A DNA stretch of 64,000 bases from Polaromonas sp. AET17H-212 (GTDB lineage: Bacteria; Pseudomonadota; Gammaproteobacteria; Burkholderiales; Burkholderiaceae_C). The notes beneath the pieces were generated by a model. It saw only the letters and a program-made list of their open reading frames with translations. It was not told the origin of the DNA and searched no databases. The position numbers and the translations under genes were made by a program. Position 1 is the stretch's first letter; every line of letters starts with the position of its first letter. Shown here piece by piece: positions 39,303 through 47,500 of this stretch. The stretch lies in NCBI RefSeq assembly GCF_002379085.1, contig NZ_NBZW01000006.1:95533-159532 (forward strand), given 5' to 3'.

Positions 39303-40595
39303 TCAGGGCCGCTGCATCTTGCAGTTGTGCGGCTGGCTGGAGCGCGCGGCATCAATGGTCTTGATCACGCGAAAACCATAACCCGAGCCCTCCACATCGA
39401 ACCTGACGCCGGGTGCCCCCTGCTTGTCCATCACCGCCACCAGCAGCGGCTGCTGGAACTGGTGGTCGGCGCCGCGCATCACACCCTTGTGGCCGGCCAA
39501 CAGCACCGTCGCCTTTTCCAGCTGCGCGGCGACGGCGCCGGACTCCACCGTGCGGGCTTTTTCGATGCTCTGTGCCAGGGCTTCAACCATCAGTTGCATG
39601 CGCATGTGCACATAGTCGTCCTGGGGTTTCGGAAAACGCTGGCGGAAGGACTGGTAAAACGCTTCGGACTGGACACCCGGTTCATTGGGAAACCAGTCGG
39701 CCACAGCGATGACCTTGCCGACGCCGGCATCCCCCAGCGCGGCGGGCACGCCCAGTGCATTGCCGTAAAACGTGTAGAAGCTGCCTTCAAAACCCACATC
39801 CCGCGCGGCCTTGACCAGCAAGGTCAGATCGTTCCCCCAATTTCCGGTGAGCACGGCCTGCGCGCCGCTGGCCTTGATCTTGGCGGCATAGGGCAGAAAG
39901 TCCTTGACGCGGCCCATCGGGTGCAACTCGTCGCCGACGATCTGCACATCGGGGCGCTGGGCTCCCAGCTGCCGGCGGGCTTCGCGCAGCACGGCCTGGC
40001 CAAAGCTGTAGTCCTGCCCGATCAGGTAGATGCTCTTGACCGCCTTGTCTTCCTTGAGCACATCCATCAGCGCGGCCATGCGCATGTCGGCGTGGGCATC
40101 GAAGCGGAAGTGCCAGTAGCTGCATTTTTCATTGGTCAGCACCGGATCCACCGCGGAATAATTCAGGTACAGCGCGCGCTGGGTCGGCTGACGCTCATTG
40201 TGTTTGTTGATCGCATCAATCAGCACCGCGGCCGTCGACGACGAATTGCCCTGGGTCACCAGCGTGATCCCGTCATCCAGGGCGGAGCGCAGGGCCGACA
40301 GGGCCTCCTCGTTCTGGCCCTTGCTGTCGTAGCGCTCGAACACCAGCGGGCGATTGCCGCCCGGCAGCTTGAGGCCGCCGCGTGCATTGACGCGCTCCGC
40401 CGCCCACACCAGGTTGCGGAACACGGCTTCGCCGGTATTGGCAAACGGCCCGGACAGGCTCTCGATCAGCGCCACGCGGACCGGGGCGGGCGCCGCCGCG
40501 GGCTGCTGTGCAAAGGCACTGGCCGACCACAGACAGGCGCTCGCGCCTAGGGCCAGTGCGGCACGTTTCAAGAGTTGATGACTGAAAAAATACAT
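39303..40595 (-). CDS. Periplasmic substrate-binding protein, branched-chain amino acid type (LivJ-like)
   Basis: 430 residues. Signal peptide with LLKRAALALGASACLWSASAFA (about 8-29), cleaved after AFA. The mature part starts VRVALIESLSGPFANTGEAV, the hallmark of peripla_BP_6 proteins that bind hydrophobic amino acids or related acids, and has IYLIGQDYSFGQAVLREARR in the second lobe. No permease or ATPase genes are next to it, so it is an orphan receptor here. AAGGAA precedes the ATG at 40595. Confidence 0.9.
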   Translation of the reverse strand: MYFFSHQLLKRAALALGASACLWSASAFAQQPAAAPAPVRVALIESLSGPFANTGEAVFRNLVWAAERVNARGGLKLPGGNRPLVFERYDSKGQNEEALSALRSALDDGITLVTQGNSSSTAAVLIDAINKHNERQPTQRALYLNYSAVDPVLTNEKCSYWHFRFDAHADMRMAALMDVLKEDKAVKSIYLIGQDYSFGQAVLREARRQLGAQRPDVQIVGDELHPMGRVKDFLPYAAKIKASGAQAVLTGNWGNDLTLLVKAARDVGFEGSFYTFYGNALGVPAALGDAGVGKVIAVADWFPNEPGVQSEAFYQSFRQRFPKPQDDYVHMRMQLMVEALAQSIEKARTVESGAVAAQLEKATVLLAGHKGVMRGADHQFQQPLLVAVMDKQGAPGVRFDVEGSGYGFRVIKTIDAARSSQPHNCKMQRP

Positions 40596-40713
40596 TCTGG
40601 AATTTCCTTGAAATACGCCTTGGCACGCTTACCTGCTGTGTGTGCGGCGATCACGATTGGGAGCCGCGAAGTGTAAGGGGAAAAATTTCCCGCCCAACCC
40701 AACTGGAGTCCTC

Positions 40714-41115
40714 ATGTTTTATTCACTTGCCGGCCGTCCTGCACGCAGCCTTCAGCGTCCCGCCTCCTCGCTGGTCAGCAACGGCGCCCTCGACAAATTC
40801 CTGAGCGACACCTTGGGCGCCCTGTCCGACAGCCGCCCCGCCCAATCGGCGTCGGTGGAAGACGGTGACAAGGCCTATTCACTGCAACTGGACGTTCCGG
40901 GCTTGGCCAGGGACCAGCTGGACATCGGCATCGAAGGTGATGTGGTGCGTATTGCCAGCAAGGCCGATGCCGCACGCAAGGTCAAGGCGGCTTACCGCTT
41001 TCCGGTCGAAATCGACGCGGCGGCCAGCACCGCGAAACTGGAAAACGGCGTGTTGACCTTGACGCTGGGCAAAAAAGTCCCGGTCAGCAATGTGGCCCAG
41101 CTGACGATCCAGTAG
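40714..41115 (+). CDS. Small heat-shock protein, Hsp20/alpha-crystallin family
   Basis: 133 residues from ATG 40714, with TGGAG 7 bases upstream. The alpha-crystallin domain covers about 45-130 (DKAYSLQLDVPGLARDQLDI, then YRFPVEIDAAAS and the conserved LENGVLTLTLGKK). It lacks the usual C-terminal I-x-I/V tail beyond VAQLTIQ. ATP-independent holdase that keeps unfolding proteins soluble. Monocistronic, ending in a GC-rich repeat with a terminator hairpin. Confidence 0.93.
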   Translation: MFYSLAGRPARSLQRPASSLVSNGALDKFLSDTLGALSDSRPAQSASVEDGDKAYSLQLDVPGLARDQLDIGIEGDVVRIASKADAARKVKAAYRFPVEIDAAASTAKLENGVLTLTLGKKVPVSNVAQLTIQ

Positions 41116-41120
41116 AACTG

Positions 41121-41250
41121 GCCCCCACTTTCGCTCACTGCGTGTAGCTCTCTGCCCCCCGAGGGGGCGCGTTTTTCCTTGGGGCGGCCCGGCGGAAAAA
41201 CCTGGCCGCCACGGTCGCTCACTGTGTGTAGTTCTCTGCGCCGCCGCCAA
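41121..41250 (+). repeat. GC-rich dispersed repeat, copies 3 and 4, with bidirectional terminator
   Basis: Two head-to-tail partial copies: CCCCCACTTTCGCTCACTG at 41122 and CCACGGTCGCTCACTG at about 41210, both continuing with GTGTAG and a T/C-rich stretch. The first contains GCCCCC-CGA-GGGGGC (41154-41168) followed by GCGTTTTT, a good intrinsic terminator for the Hsp20 gene. It fills the gap between the converging Hsp20 and tsaD genes. Confidence 0.75.
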
Positions 41251-41256
41251 ACCATG

Positions 41257-42294
41257 TCAGGCGGTGATTTCCGCCAGCCCCCAGCGCGGCTTCACGTCAA
41301 AGGTGTAGCCGCGCTGCAGGTTTTCCAGGCCAGCCTGCAGCCGCATGCCGGCCGCCAGCGCGATCATGGCACCGTTGTCGGTGCACAAATGCATTTCCGG
41401 GTAATGCACCCGAATCCCCTTTTTGCTGCAGGCCGCGTTGAGCTGTTCACGCAGCAAGGCATTGGCCCCCACGCCACCGGCCACCACCAGCCGGGTCAAG
41501 CCGGTCTGCTCCAGCGCTTTCAGCGATTTTTTGACCAGCACTTCCACAATGGCCGCCTGCGTCGAGGCCGCCAGGTCGGCCCGGGCCTGCTCGCCCATGG
41601 GCTCGCCGAGTTTTTTGGCCTGCGTCAGCACCGCGGTTTTCAGGCCGGAAAATGAAAAATCGAGGTCGCCGCTGTGCAGCAGCGGCCGGGGCAGCTTGAA
41701 GGCCTGGGCGTCGCCGCCCAGCGCCAGCCTGGCCAGGTGCGGCCCGCCGGGGTAAGGCAGGCCCAGCAACTTGGCCGATTTGTCAAAGGCCTCACCGGCG
41801 GCATCGTCAATGGTTTCGCCCAGCAGCTCGTAGCTGCCCACCCGGTCCACCCGCATCAGCTGGGTGTGGCCGCCCGACACCAGCAGCGCCACGAAGGAAA
41901 ACTGTGGCGGGTCGGCGCTCAAAAAAGGCGAGAGCAAATGCCCCTCGAGGTGATGCACGCCCATCACCGGCTTGCCCAGCGCGGCCGCCAGTGAACAGGC
42001 CACGCCGGCGCCCACCAGCAGCGCGCCGGCCAGGCCCGGGCCGCGCGTGTAGGCCACCACGTCCACGTCGGCCAGCGAACGCTGCGCCTGGCCCAGCACC
42101 TCGCTGATCAGCGGCAGCACCCGCCGGATGTGGTCGCGACTGGCCAGTTCGGGCACCACGCCGCCGTAAGCCTGGTGCATGTCGATCTGGCTGTGCAGCG
42201 CGTGCGCCAGCAATGCCGGCACGCCCTGGCCCGCGGCGTCGACAAGCGCCACGCCGGTTTCGTCACAACTCGATTCAATTCCCAGTACAAGCAT
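41257..42294 (-). CDS. tsaD: tRNA N6-adenosine threonylcarbamoyltransferase
   Basis: 345 residues. Makes t6A37 in tRNAs reading ANN codons, together with TsaB/C/E. ASKHA fold: metal-binding His115 and His119 in [10 protein letters not shown], the N-terminal [19 protein letters not shown], and SGGHTQLM for ATP binding. Start ATG 42294 is the universal start; the frame stays open upstream to 43866, but this is only the antisense of the NIT-ANTAR gene. Divergent from that gene with 111 bases between. Confidence 0.97.
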   Translation of the reverse strand: MLVLGIESSCDETGVALVDAAGQGVPALLAHALHSQIDMHQAYGGVVPELASRDHIRRVLPLISEVLGQAQRSLADVDVVAYTRGPGLAGALLVGAGVACSLAAALGKPVMGVHHLEGHLLSPFLSADPPQFSFVALLVSGGHTQLMRVDRVGSYELLGETIDDAAGEAFDKSAKLLGLPYPGGPHLARLALGGDAQAFKLPRPLLHSGDLDFSFSGLKTAVLTQAKKLGEPMGEQARADLAASTQAAIVEVLVKKSLKALEQTGLTRLVVAGGVGANALLREQLNAACSKKGIRVHYPEMHLCTDNGAMIALAAGMRLQAGLENLQRGYTFDVKPRWGLAEITA

Positions 42295-42405
42295 GGCACC
42301 CAGTGTAAAGCGCGGTGTGCCGTTCGCCCCGGATCCGGGTCGAAAACGGCCCGGGGCATGAATGTTGCTGGACAATAACTGACCTTCCTTCCTTTGACTG
42401 AAACG

Positions 42406-43650
42406 ATGAAATCCGGATTGAGCTTTCTGATTGCCGCCAGGCGCTGCGAAATCAACGACCTCGAGCAACTCACCCGCACCAGCGCATTGGTCAACGTGAT
42501 CGGGCGGCTGGTCCACGCACTGCAGAAGGAACGCGGCATTTCCAATGTTTTTCTGGGCTCGCAGGGCGCCCGGTTCGCCGCGCAGTTGCCGCGCCAGGTG
42601 CTCGATTGCCGGCAGGTCGAGGACGAGTTGCGCGCCAGCTTCGACCACCTGGACACCGATGCCGGCCACCTGAACAACGGCGCGCGGCTGTTCAGCCGCA
42701 TTGCCTTTGTCCTGCATGAGCTCGACGCCCTGCCCGCCCTGCGGGCCCGCATCGGCGCGCAGGACGTGGCCGCGGCCGAGGTCACCACCGCATTCGTCAA
42801 GCTGATCGCCGGCCTGCTGGCCGTGGTCTTTGAAGCGGCCGACAGTGCCACCAACCCCGAGATTTCGCGGCTGCTGGTGGCCATGTTCAACTTCATGCAG
42901 GGCAAGGAGTTTGCCGGTCAGGAAAGGGCTTTCGGCGCGGCCACCTTCGCGTCGGGCCAGACCGACAGCCAGCGCCAGCAGCAATGGCTGCACCTGATCC
43001 AGTCGCAGGAACGCTGCGTGCAGGTGTTCAGCGACTTCTCGACACCGGCGCTGCGCGAACTGTGGCAAACCAGCCAGAGCCCCGCCACGCTGGCAGAGCT
43101 TGAACGCCTGCGCCGCATCGCCTGCTCGGTGGCGGCCGGCGCCCTCGACCCCAACCTGAGCCAGACCTGGTTCGACTGCTGCACCCACCGCATCGACGCC
43201 ATGAAAGCCGTCGAGGACCAGCTGGCGGCCGAACTGCTGCAGCTGTGCGAACAGAAGATCGTGCAGGCCCGTGCCGAACTGCGCGACCACCAGATGATCC
43301 TCGCCGCGCTCACGGCGCAGGGCGGCAACCTGCCCGTCGGGACGGGCCAGGCCGGTCCCGCGGCCACTTCCTACGGTCCGCACCTGGACCGCTCCATCCT
43401 CGAGCTGGTCCAGGACCAGGCGAGCCGGCTGCAGGCCATGAGCGACGAACTCGAAACCGCACGGGCTTCGCTCAACGAGCGAAAAGTCGTCGAGCGTGCC
43501 AAGGGCCTCCTGATGGCGCACCGCAAGCTCAGTGAAGAAGAGGCCTACAAGATGCTCCGGCAAACCGCCATGAACCAGAACCGGCGCCTGACCGACGTGG
43601 CCGAAGCCGTGCTGGCCATGGCGGACTACCTGGCCACCGGAACGCCCTGA
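42406..43650 (+). CDS. nasR: NasR-like nitrate/nitrite-sensing transcription antiterminator (NIT-ANTAR)
   Basis: 414 residues. The N-terminal part (about 25-275) is a NIT domain, an all-helical sensor for nitrate/nitrite: [20 protein letters not shown] (about 37-56) and the conserved [15 protein letters not shown] (about 162-176). The C-terminus (about 350-405) is an ANTAR RNA-binding domain: [39 protein letters not shown] and VAEAVL. Klebsiella NasR with the same architecture binds a two-hairpin leader RNA and stops termination when nitrate is present. Here the gene lies immediately upstream of such a leader, and a second one precedes nirB. ATG 42406 was chosen; a TTG 12 bases upstream is possible and neither has a strong Shine-Dalgarno sequence. 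Confidence 0.93.
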   Translation: MKSGLSFLIAARRCEINDLEQLTRTSALVNVIGRLVHALQKERGISNVFLGSQGARFAAQLPRQVLDCRQVEDELRASFDHLDTDAGHLNNGARLFSRIAFVLHELDALPALRARIGAQDVAAAEVTTAFVKLIAGLLAVVFEAADSATNPEISRLLVAMFNFMQGKEFAGQERAFGAATFASGQTDSQRQQQWLHLIQSQERCVQVFSDFSTPALRELWQTSQSPATLAELERLRRIACSVAAGALDPNLSQTWFDCCTHRIDAMKAVEDQLAAELLQLCEQKIVQARAELRDHQMILAALTAQGGNLPVGTGQAGPAATSYGPHLDRSILELVQDQASRLQAMSDELETARASLNERKVVERAKGLLMAHRKLSEEEAYKMLRQTAMNQNRRLTDVAEAVLAMADYLATGTP

Positions 43651-43683
43651 TTCAGCACAAGGCCTGTGCCGCCTGAGGGCATC

Positions 43684-43700
43684 CGCACCATCATGGCGCA
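43684..43700. promoter_or_regulatory. NtrC-like enhancer site upstream of the nitrate-uptake promoter
   Basis: CGCACCA, TCA, TGGCGCA: a near-perfect match to the NtrC dyad TGCACCA-N3-TGGTGCA (12 of 14 arm positions). It is centred about 100 bases upstream of the sigma-54 element at 43793, a normal enhancer distance. Confidence 0.6.
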
Positions 43701-43792
43701 ACCCGGCTGAGCGTGTCTTGCGCTCCCGGCGCCGCGGCGTCAAGCCGTTTTTCAGAGGCAAACACCAGCCCATTCCCCCCATCAAAATCATC

Positions 43793-43808
43793 TGGCACGG
43801 TTGCTGCT
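43793..43808 (+). promoter_or_regulatory. Sigma-54 (-24/-12) promoter of the nrtABC-type operon
   Basis: TGGCACGGTTGCTGCT fits TGGCACG-N4-TTGCW with one mismatch; the GG and GC dinucleotides have the required 12-base step. The predicted transcript would begin near 43818, just before the first ANTAR hairpin. Confidence 0.8.
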
Positions 43809-43822
43809 TAGTTGAAGGCATG

Positions 43823-43927
43823 AATGGGCCAACGGCGGTCCGTTTCAAAGTCATCCATGGCTTCACAGGACAACGGCGTCCATTTCCAGCCTGCTTGTGC
43901 AGGCACGAAATGGGCGCCGTTTTGTTT
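43823..43927 (+). promoter_or_regulatory. ANTAR-type antiterminator leader with intrinsic terminator (nrtABC leader)
   Basis: P1: GGGCC (43826-43830), hexaloop AACGGC, GGTCC (43837-43841), extendable by three pairs. A linker hairpin AAGTC/GGCTT follows (43848-43863). P2: GGAC (43868-43871), identical hexaloop AACGGC (43872-43877), GTCC (43878-43881). Both loops have A at position 1 and G at position 4, the residues recognised by ANTAR proteins. Starting from the P2 loop, bases 43872-43886 pair with 43907-43921 in a 15-bp stem (one G-T pair) followed by TTTTGTTTTT: an intrinsic terminator that cannot coexist with P2. Binding of the upstream-encoded NasR-like protein should stabilise P2 and permit transcription of the uptake genes. 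Confidence 0.85.
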
Positions 43928-43995
43928 TTCCGCTTTTTTTGACCTTCTGCGCTTCTTTTTTTCAGTCTTCTGTTTTGTCACTCAAGGAGTTCCAC

Positions 43996-45249
43996 ATGAC
44001 GCAAACCTCCCCCGCTCCAGGCAAGCCGACACGCCGCGACTTCATCCGCAAAGCCGGTGCACTGGGCGGCGCCGCCACCTTCGGCATCGGCAACCCCGGC
44101 GCCTGGGCGGCCGGCTCCGATGCGCCCGAGAAGAAGGAAGTCAAGATCGGCTTCATTCCGCTGACCGACTGCGCCAGCGTGGTCATGGCTTCCGTCATGG
44201 GTTTTGACAAGAAACACGGCGTCACCATCATTCCCAGCAAGGAAGCCAGCTGGCCCGGGGTGCGCGACAAGCTGGTCAACGGCGAGCTCGACTTTGCCCA
44301 TGTGCTTTATGGCCTGATTTACGGCGTGCACATGGGAACTGCCGGCCCCAAGAAAGACATGGCCGTGCTGATGAACCTGAACCACAACGGCCAGGCCATC
44401 ACCCTCTCCAAGAAAATCGCCGACAAGGGCGCCGTGGACGGCGCCGGCCTGGCCAAATTGATGGCTTCCGACAAGCGCGAATACACCTTCGCGCAGACCT
44501 TTCCCACCGGCACCCATGCGATGTGGCTGTACTACTGGCTGGCCGCCAACGGCATCAACCCGATGAAGGACGCCAAGGTCATCACCGTGCCGCCACCGCA
44601 GATGGTGGCCAACATGCGCATCGGCAACATGGACGGTTTCTGCGTGGGCGAGCCCTGGAACCACCGCGCCATCATCGACGGCATCGGCGTGACCGCCACA
44701 ACCACCCAGGACATCTGGAAAGACCACCCTGAAAAGGTGCTGGGAACGACGGCCGACTTCGCCAGGAAGTACCCCAACACGGCGCGCGCCGTCACCGCCG
44801 CCATCATCGAAGCCGGCAAATGGATAGACGCCAGCCTGTCCAACAAGAACAAGATGGCTGAAACCATCGCCGAAAAAAGCTATGTCAACACCAGCGTCGA
44901 CGCGATCAACCAGCGCATCCTGGGGCGTTACCAGAACGGCATGGGCAAGACCTGGGACGACCCGAACTACATGAAGTTCTTCAACGACGGCGCGGTCAAC
45001 TTCCCCTACCTGTCCGACGGCATGTGGTTCCTGACGCAGCACAAGCGCTGGGGCCTGATCAAGGACCACCCCGACTACCTGGGCCTGGCCAAACAGATCA
45101 ACCAGATCGACATCTACAAGGACGCCGCCGCTGCCGCCAAGGTCAGCGTGCCCAAGGACGTGATGCGCAGCCACAAGCTGATGGACGGCACGGTCTGGGA
45201 CGGCAAGGACCCGAAAAAGTACGCGGACAGCTTCAAGATTCGCGCCTAG
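43996..45249 (+). CDS. nrtA: Nitrate/nitrite ABC transporter substrate-binding protein (NrtA/NasF type)
   Basis: 417 residues from ATG 43996, with AAGGAG 8 bases upstream. A Tat signal with the twin arginine RRDFIRKAG (Arg13-Arg14) directs the folded protein to the periplasm. The mature part has KIGFIPLTDCASVVMASVMG, FPTGTHAMWLYYWLAANGIN and FCVGEPWNHRAI, all diagnostic of NrtA/NasF/CynA-type oxyanion binding proteins. First gene of the transport operon under the ANTAR leader; nrtB follows after 48 bases. Confidence 0.94.
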   Translation: MTQTSPAPGKPTRRDFIRKAGALGGAATFGIGNPGAWAAGSDAPEKKEVKIGFIPLTDCASVVMASVMGFDKKHGVTIIPSKEASWPGVRDKLVNGELDFAHVLYGLIYGVHMGTAGPKKDMAVLMNLNHNGQAITLSKKIADKGAVDGAGLAKLMASDKREYTFAQTFPTGTHAMWLYYWLAANGINPMKDAKVITVPPPQMVANMRIGNMDGFCVGEPWNHRAIIDGIGVTATTTQDIWKDHPEKVLGTTADFARKYPNTARAVTAAIIEAGKWIDASLSNKNKMAETIAEKSYVNTSVDAINQRILGRYQNGMGKTWDDPNYMKFFNDGAVNFPYLSDGMWFLTQHKRWGLIKDHPDYLGLAKQINQIDIYKDAAAAAKVSVPKDVMRSHKLMDGTVWDGKDPKKYADSFKIRA

Positions 45250-45297
45250 TCGCGCCGCCTGAAGCACCCATTGAATCCAAAGCCAGGAGGTCACGCC

Positions 45298-46263
45298 ATG
45301 GTCAGTGCCGTATTCCACAGCCCGCTTGAAGCTGCCACGCCGGCAGCCCGCAGCGGCGACAAACCCAGGGATCCGTCAGCTACACATTTAATAGCTGACG
45401 GCACCCATAACACGGGCGCTACAGCCCAAAACAACATGAAAACTACCGTGCCAGCCGCCGCGCCAGCGAAACCACCGCGGGACGCCTCCGTGCTCTGGCT
45501 GGGCATTCTGCCGCCGCTGCTGGGCCTGGGTTTGCTGCTGCTGGTCTGGGAACTGGTGTCCATGGGCACCGGCGCCAGCATCCCCTCGCCGAAAGACACC
45601 TTCATCCAGGCCATCGAGATTTTCAAGGACCCGTTCTACAGCAAGGGGCCGAACGACCAGGGCGTGGGCTGGAACGTGCTGTCCTCGCTCAAGCGTGTGG
45701 CCATGGGCTTCGGCCTGGCGGCCGTCGTGGGCATCCCGGTGGGTTTCATGATCGGCCGCTTCAACTTCCTGAGCCGCATGTTCAACCCCTTGATCAGCCT
45801 GCTGCGTCCGGTGTCCCCGCTGGCCTGGCTGCCGATCGGCCTGCTGGTGTTCAAGGGCGCCGATCCGGCCGCCATCTGGACCATCTTCATCTGCTCGATC
45901 TGGCCCATGATCATCAACACCGCCGTCGGCGTGCAGCGCGTGCCGCAGGACTACATGAACGTGGCGCGTGTGCTCAACCTCAGCGAATGGAAGATTGTCA
46001 CCAAGATCCTGTTCCCCGCCGTGCTGCCCTACATGCTGACCGGGGTGCGCCTGGCCGTCGGCACCGCCTGGCTGGTCATCGTCGCGGCCGAAATGCTGAC
46101 CGGCGGCGTCGGCATCGGCTTCTGGGTCTGGGACGAGTGGAACAACCTCAACGTCAAGAACATCATCATCGCGATTTTCGTGATTGGCATCGTCGGGCTG
46201 GTACTGGAATTTGTGCTGATCAAGGTCGCCACGGCCTTCACGTTTGAAGAAGTGAAAAGTTAG
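45298..46263 (+). CDS. nrtB: Nitrate/nitrite ABC transporter permease
   Basis: 321 residues from ATG 45298 after AGGAGG. The first 60 residues are polar, not conserved, and contain a copy of the GCTAY-N7-ATAGC repeat (45379-45395). Then about six membrane helices of the BPD_transp_1 family; the EAA loop region reads NVARVLNLSEWKIVTKILFP (about 222-241), and RPVSPLAWLPIGLLVF is typical for the NrtB/SsuC group. The ATPase gene follows after 29 bases. Confidence 0.94.
   Translation: MVSAVFHSPLEAATPAARSGDKPRDPSATHLIADGTHNTGATAQNNMKTTVPAAAPAKPPRDASVLWLGILPPLLGLGLLLLVWELVSMGTGASIPSPKDTFIQAIEIFKDPFYSKGPNDQGVGWNVLSSLKRVAMGFGLAAVVGIPVGFMIGRFNFLSRMFNPLISLLRPVSPLAWLPIGLLVFKGADPAAIWTIFICSIWPMIINTAVGVQRVPQDYMNVARVLNLSEWKIVTKILFPAVLPYMLTGVRLAVGTAWLVIVAAEMLTGGVGIGFWVWDEWNNLNVKNIIIAIFVIGIVGLVLEFVLIKVATAFTFEEVKS
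45379..45395 (+). repeat. GCTAC-N7-ATAGC repeat inside nrtB
   Basis: GCTAC, ACATTTA, ATAGC, within a longer palindrome (CGTCAGCTA at 45374-45382 and TAGCTGACG at 45392-45400). It is translated in frame in the unconserved N-terminal extension of the permease. Confidence 0.6.
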
Positions 46264-46292
46264 GCCGCCGGCCTGCCAACCAAGGACGCATC

Positions 46293-47102
46293 ATGAGTTC
46301 ATTGACCACCAAATACATCGAGATCCAGGGCGTCGAGCAGACCTTCAAGACCAAAAAAGGCCCGTTCCGCGCGCTGCAGAACATCAACCTGACGGTCGCG
46401 AAAGGGGAATTCGTCGCGCTGATCGGCCATTCGGGCTGCGGCAAGTCCACGCTGCTCAACCTGGTGGCCGGCCTGACCACGCCAACGCAGGGCACGCTGC
46501 TCTGCGCCAACCGCGAAATCTCCGGTCCGGGTCCCGAGCGCGCCGTGGTGTTCCAGAACCACTCGCTGCTGCCCTGGCTCACCTGCTTTGAAAATGTCTA
46601 CCTCGCGGTGGAGCGGGTGTTTGCAGCCAAGGAGAACAAGGCGCAACTCAAGGCCCGCACCGACGCGGCGCTGGCCATGGTCGGTCTCACCGCGGCAGCG
46701 CAAAAACGCCCCGGTGAAATCTCGGGCGGCATGAAGCAGCGGGTCGGTATTGCCCGCGCACTGTGCATGGAGCCCAAGGTGCTGCTGCTGGACGAGCCGT
46801 TTGGCGCCCTCGACGCCCTGACCCGCGCCAAGCTGCAGGACGAGCTGCTGCAGATCGTCGCGACCACCCAGAGCACCGTGGTCATGGTCACGCACGATGT
46901 CGATGAAGCCGTGCTGCTGTCCGACCGCATCGTGATGATGACCAACGGTCCCTCGGCCACCATCGGCGAAGTGCTGCACGTCGAGCTGCCGCGCCCGCGC
47001 GACCGGGTCGCCCTCGCCGAGAGTTCGCAGTACCTGCATTACCGCAAGGCAGTGATCGATTTCCTCTACACCCGCCAGGGCCACGTCGAAAAAGCCGCGT
47101 AA
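46293..47102 (+). CDS. nrtC: Nitrate/nitrite ABC transporter ATP-binding protein
   Basis: 269 residues, single ATPase domain: Walker A GHSGCGKST (45-53), signature ISGGMKQRVGIARAL (about 148-162), Walker B VLLLDEPFGALDALTRAKLQ. The length matches NrtD/NasD; the C-terminal solute-binding-like domain of cyanobacterial NrtC is absent. It energises import with the preceding permease. Last gene of the transport operon; structured DNA follows. Confidence 0.93.
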   Translation: MSSLTTKYIEIQGVEQTFKTKKGPFRALQNINLTVAKGEFVALIGHSGCGKSTLLNLVAGLTTPTQGTLLCANREISGPGPERAVVFQNHSLLPWLTCFENVYLAVERVFAAKENKAQLKARTDAALAMVGLTAAAQKRPGEISGGMKQRVGIARALCMEPKVLLLDEPFGALDALTRAKLQDELLQIVATTQSTVVMVTHDVDEAVLLSDRIVMMTNGPSATIGEVLHVELPRPRDRVALAESSQYLHYRKAVIDFLYTRQGHVEKAA

Positions 47103-47500
47103 CCGCCGGCCGACAGGGCACACCACCCCGGGCCGTAACTGACACCGCGGCAGCCCGGACGGGCCAGGCCGGCTTGGCGAAGGTGGTGCCCCTCGCCGGT
47201 CGGGCCGTGTGCCTGTCTGACGCCCGACCGCCTCGATCTCGAGGGTAACTTCACCCCCGTTTTGCAGGCGCCACGAACTTCTGGCCCCGTGCAGCCTGGG
47301 ACCGCAGCCGCACGCGGGCTTTCGCTTGCCGTCCGAGCTCCCCCAGCCCTCCGCACCATCCCTACTCGCCATGGCCATCGGCCAGGGCCAGCGCTGGTCG
47401 CTTTCTGAGCCCTCATCCCATGAGGGTTTATTGACGGCCAATGCAACAAACCGTAATAAGTATTACATTTCAGTCTTTGATGTAACTACTTGGTATTTAA
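47103..47500. other. Structured intergenic region between nrtC and the MHYT gene
   Basis: About 400 bases with no gene. The first 115 bases can fold into a branched structure (closing stem 47112-47123 with 47207-47217). Further on lie a hairpin CCCTCAT-CCC-ATGAGGG (47410-47426) and a palindrome GTAATA-AG-TATTAC (47453-47466), the latter about 35 bases before the MHYT start in an AT-rich, promoter-like stretch. No ANTAR hairpin pair or sigma-54 element was found here. Confidence 0.55.
47112..47217 (+). other. Possible three-way-junction element after nrtC
   Basis: Closing stem of 11 bp with one bulged G: GACAGG-G-CACAC (47112-47123) against GTGTGCCTGTC (47207-47217). Inside are CCGGGC/GCCCGG (47128-47133 with 47153-47158) and GGCGA/TCGCC (47176-47180 with 47193-47197). 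The left arm can alternatively pair with GGTGGTGCCC at 47182-47191. Confidence 0.4.

Noticed and set aside
41257..43866. Minus-strand open frame of 869 codons covering tsaD and antisense of the NIT-ANTAR gene
   Set aside because: Only the part from 42294 downwards is TsaD. The upstream 520 codons lack any domain and are the antisense of a well-supported gene; high GC keeps the frame open.
47428..47445. FNR/NNR-like box (TTGAC near 47431) before the MHYT gene
   Set aside because: The second half-site does not match ATCAA at the right distance.
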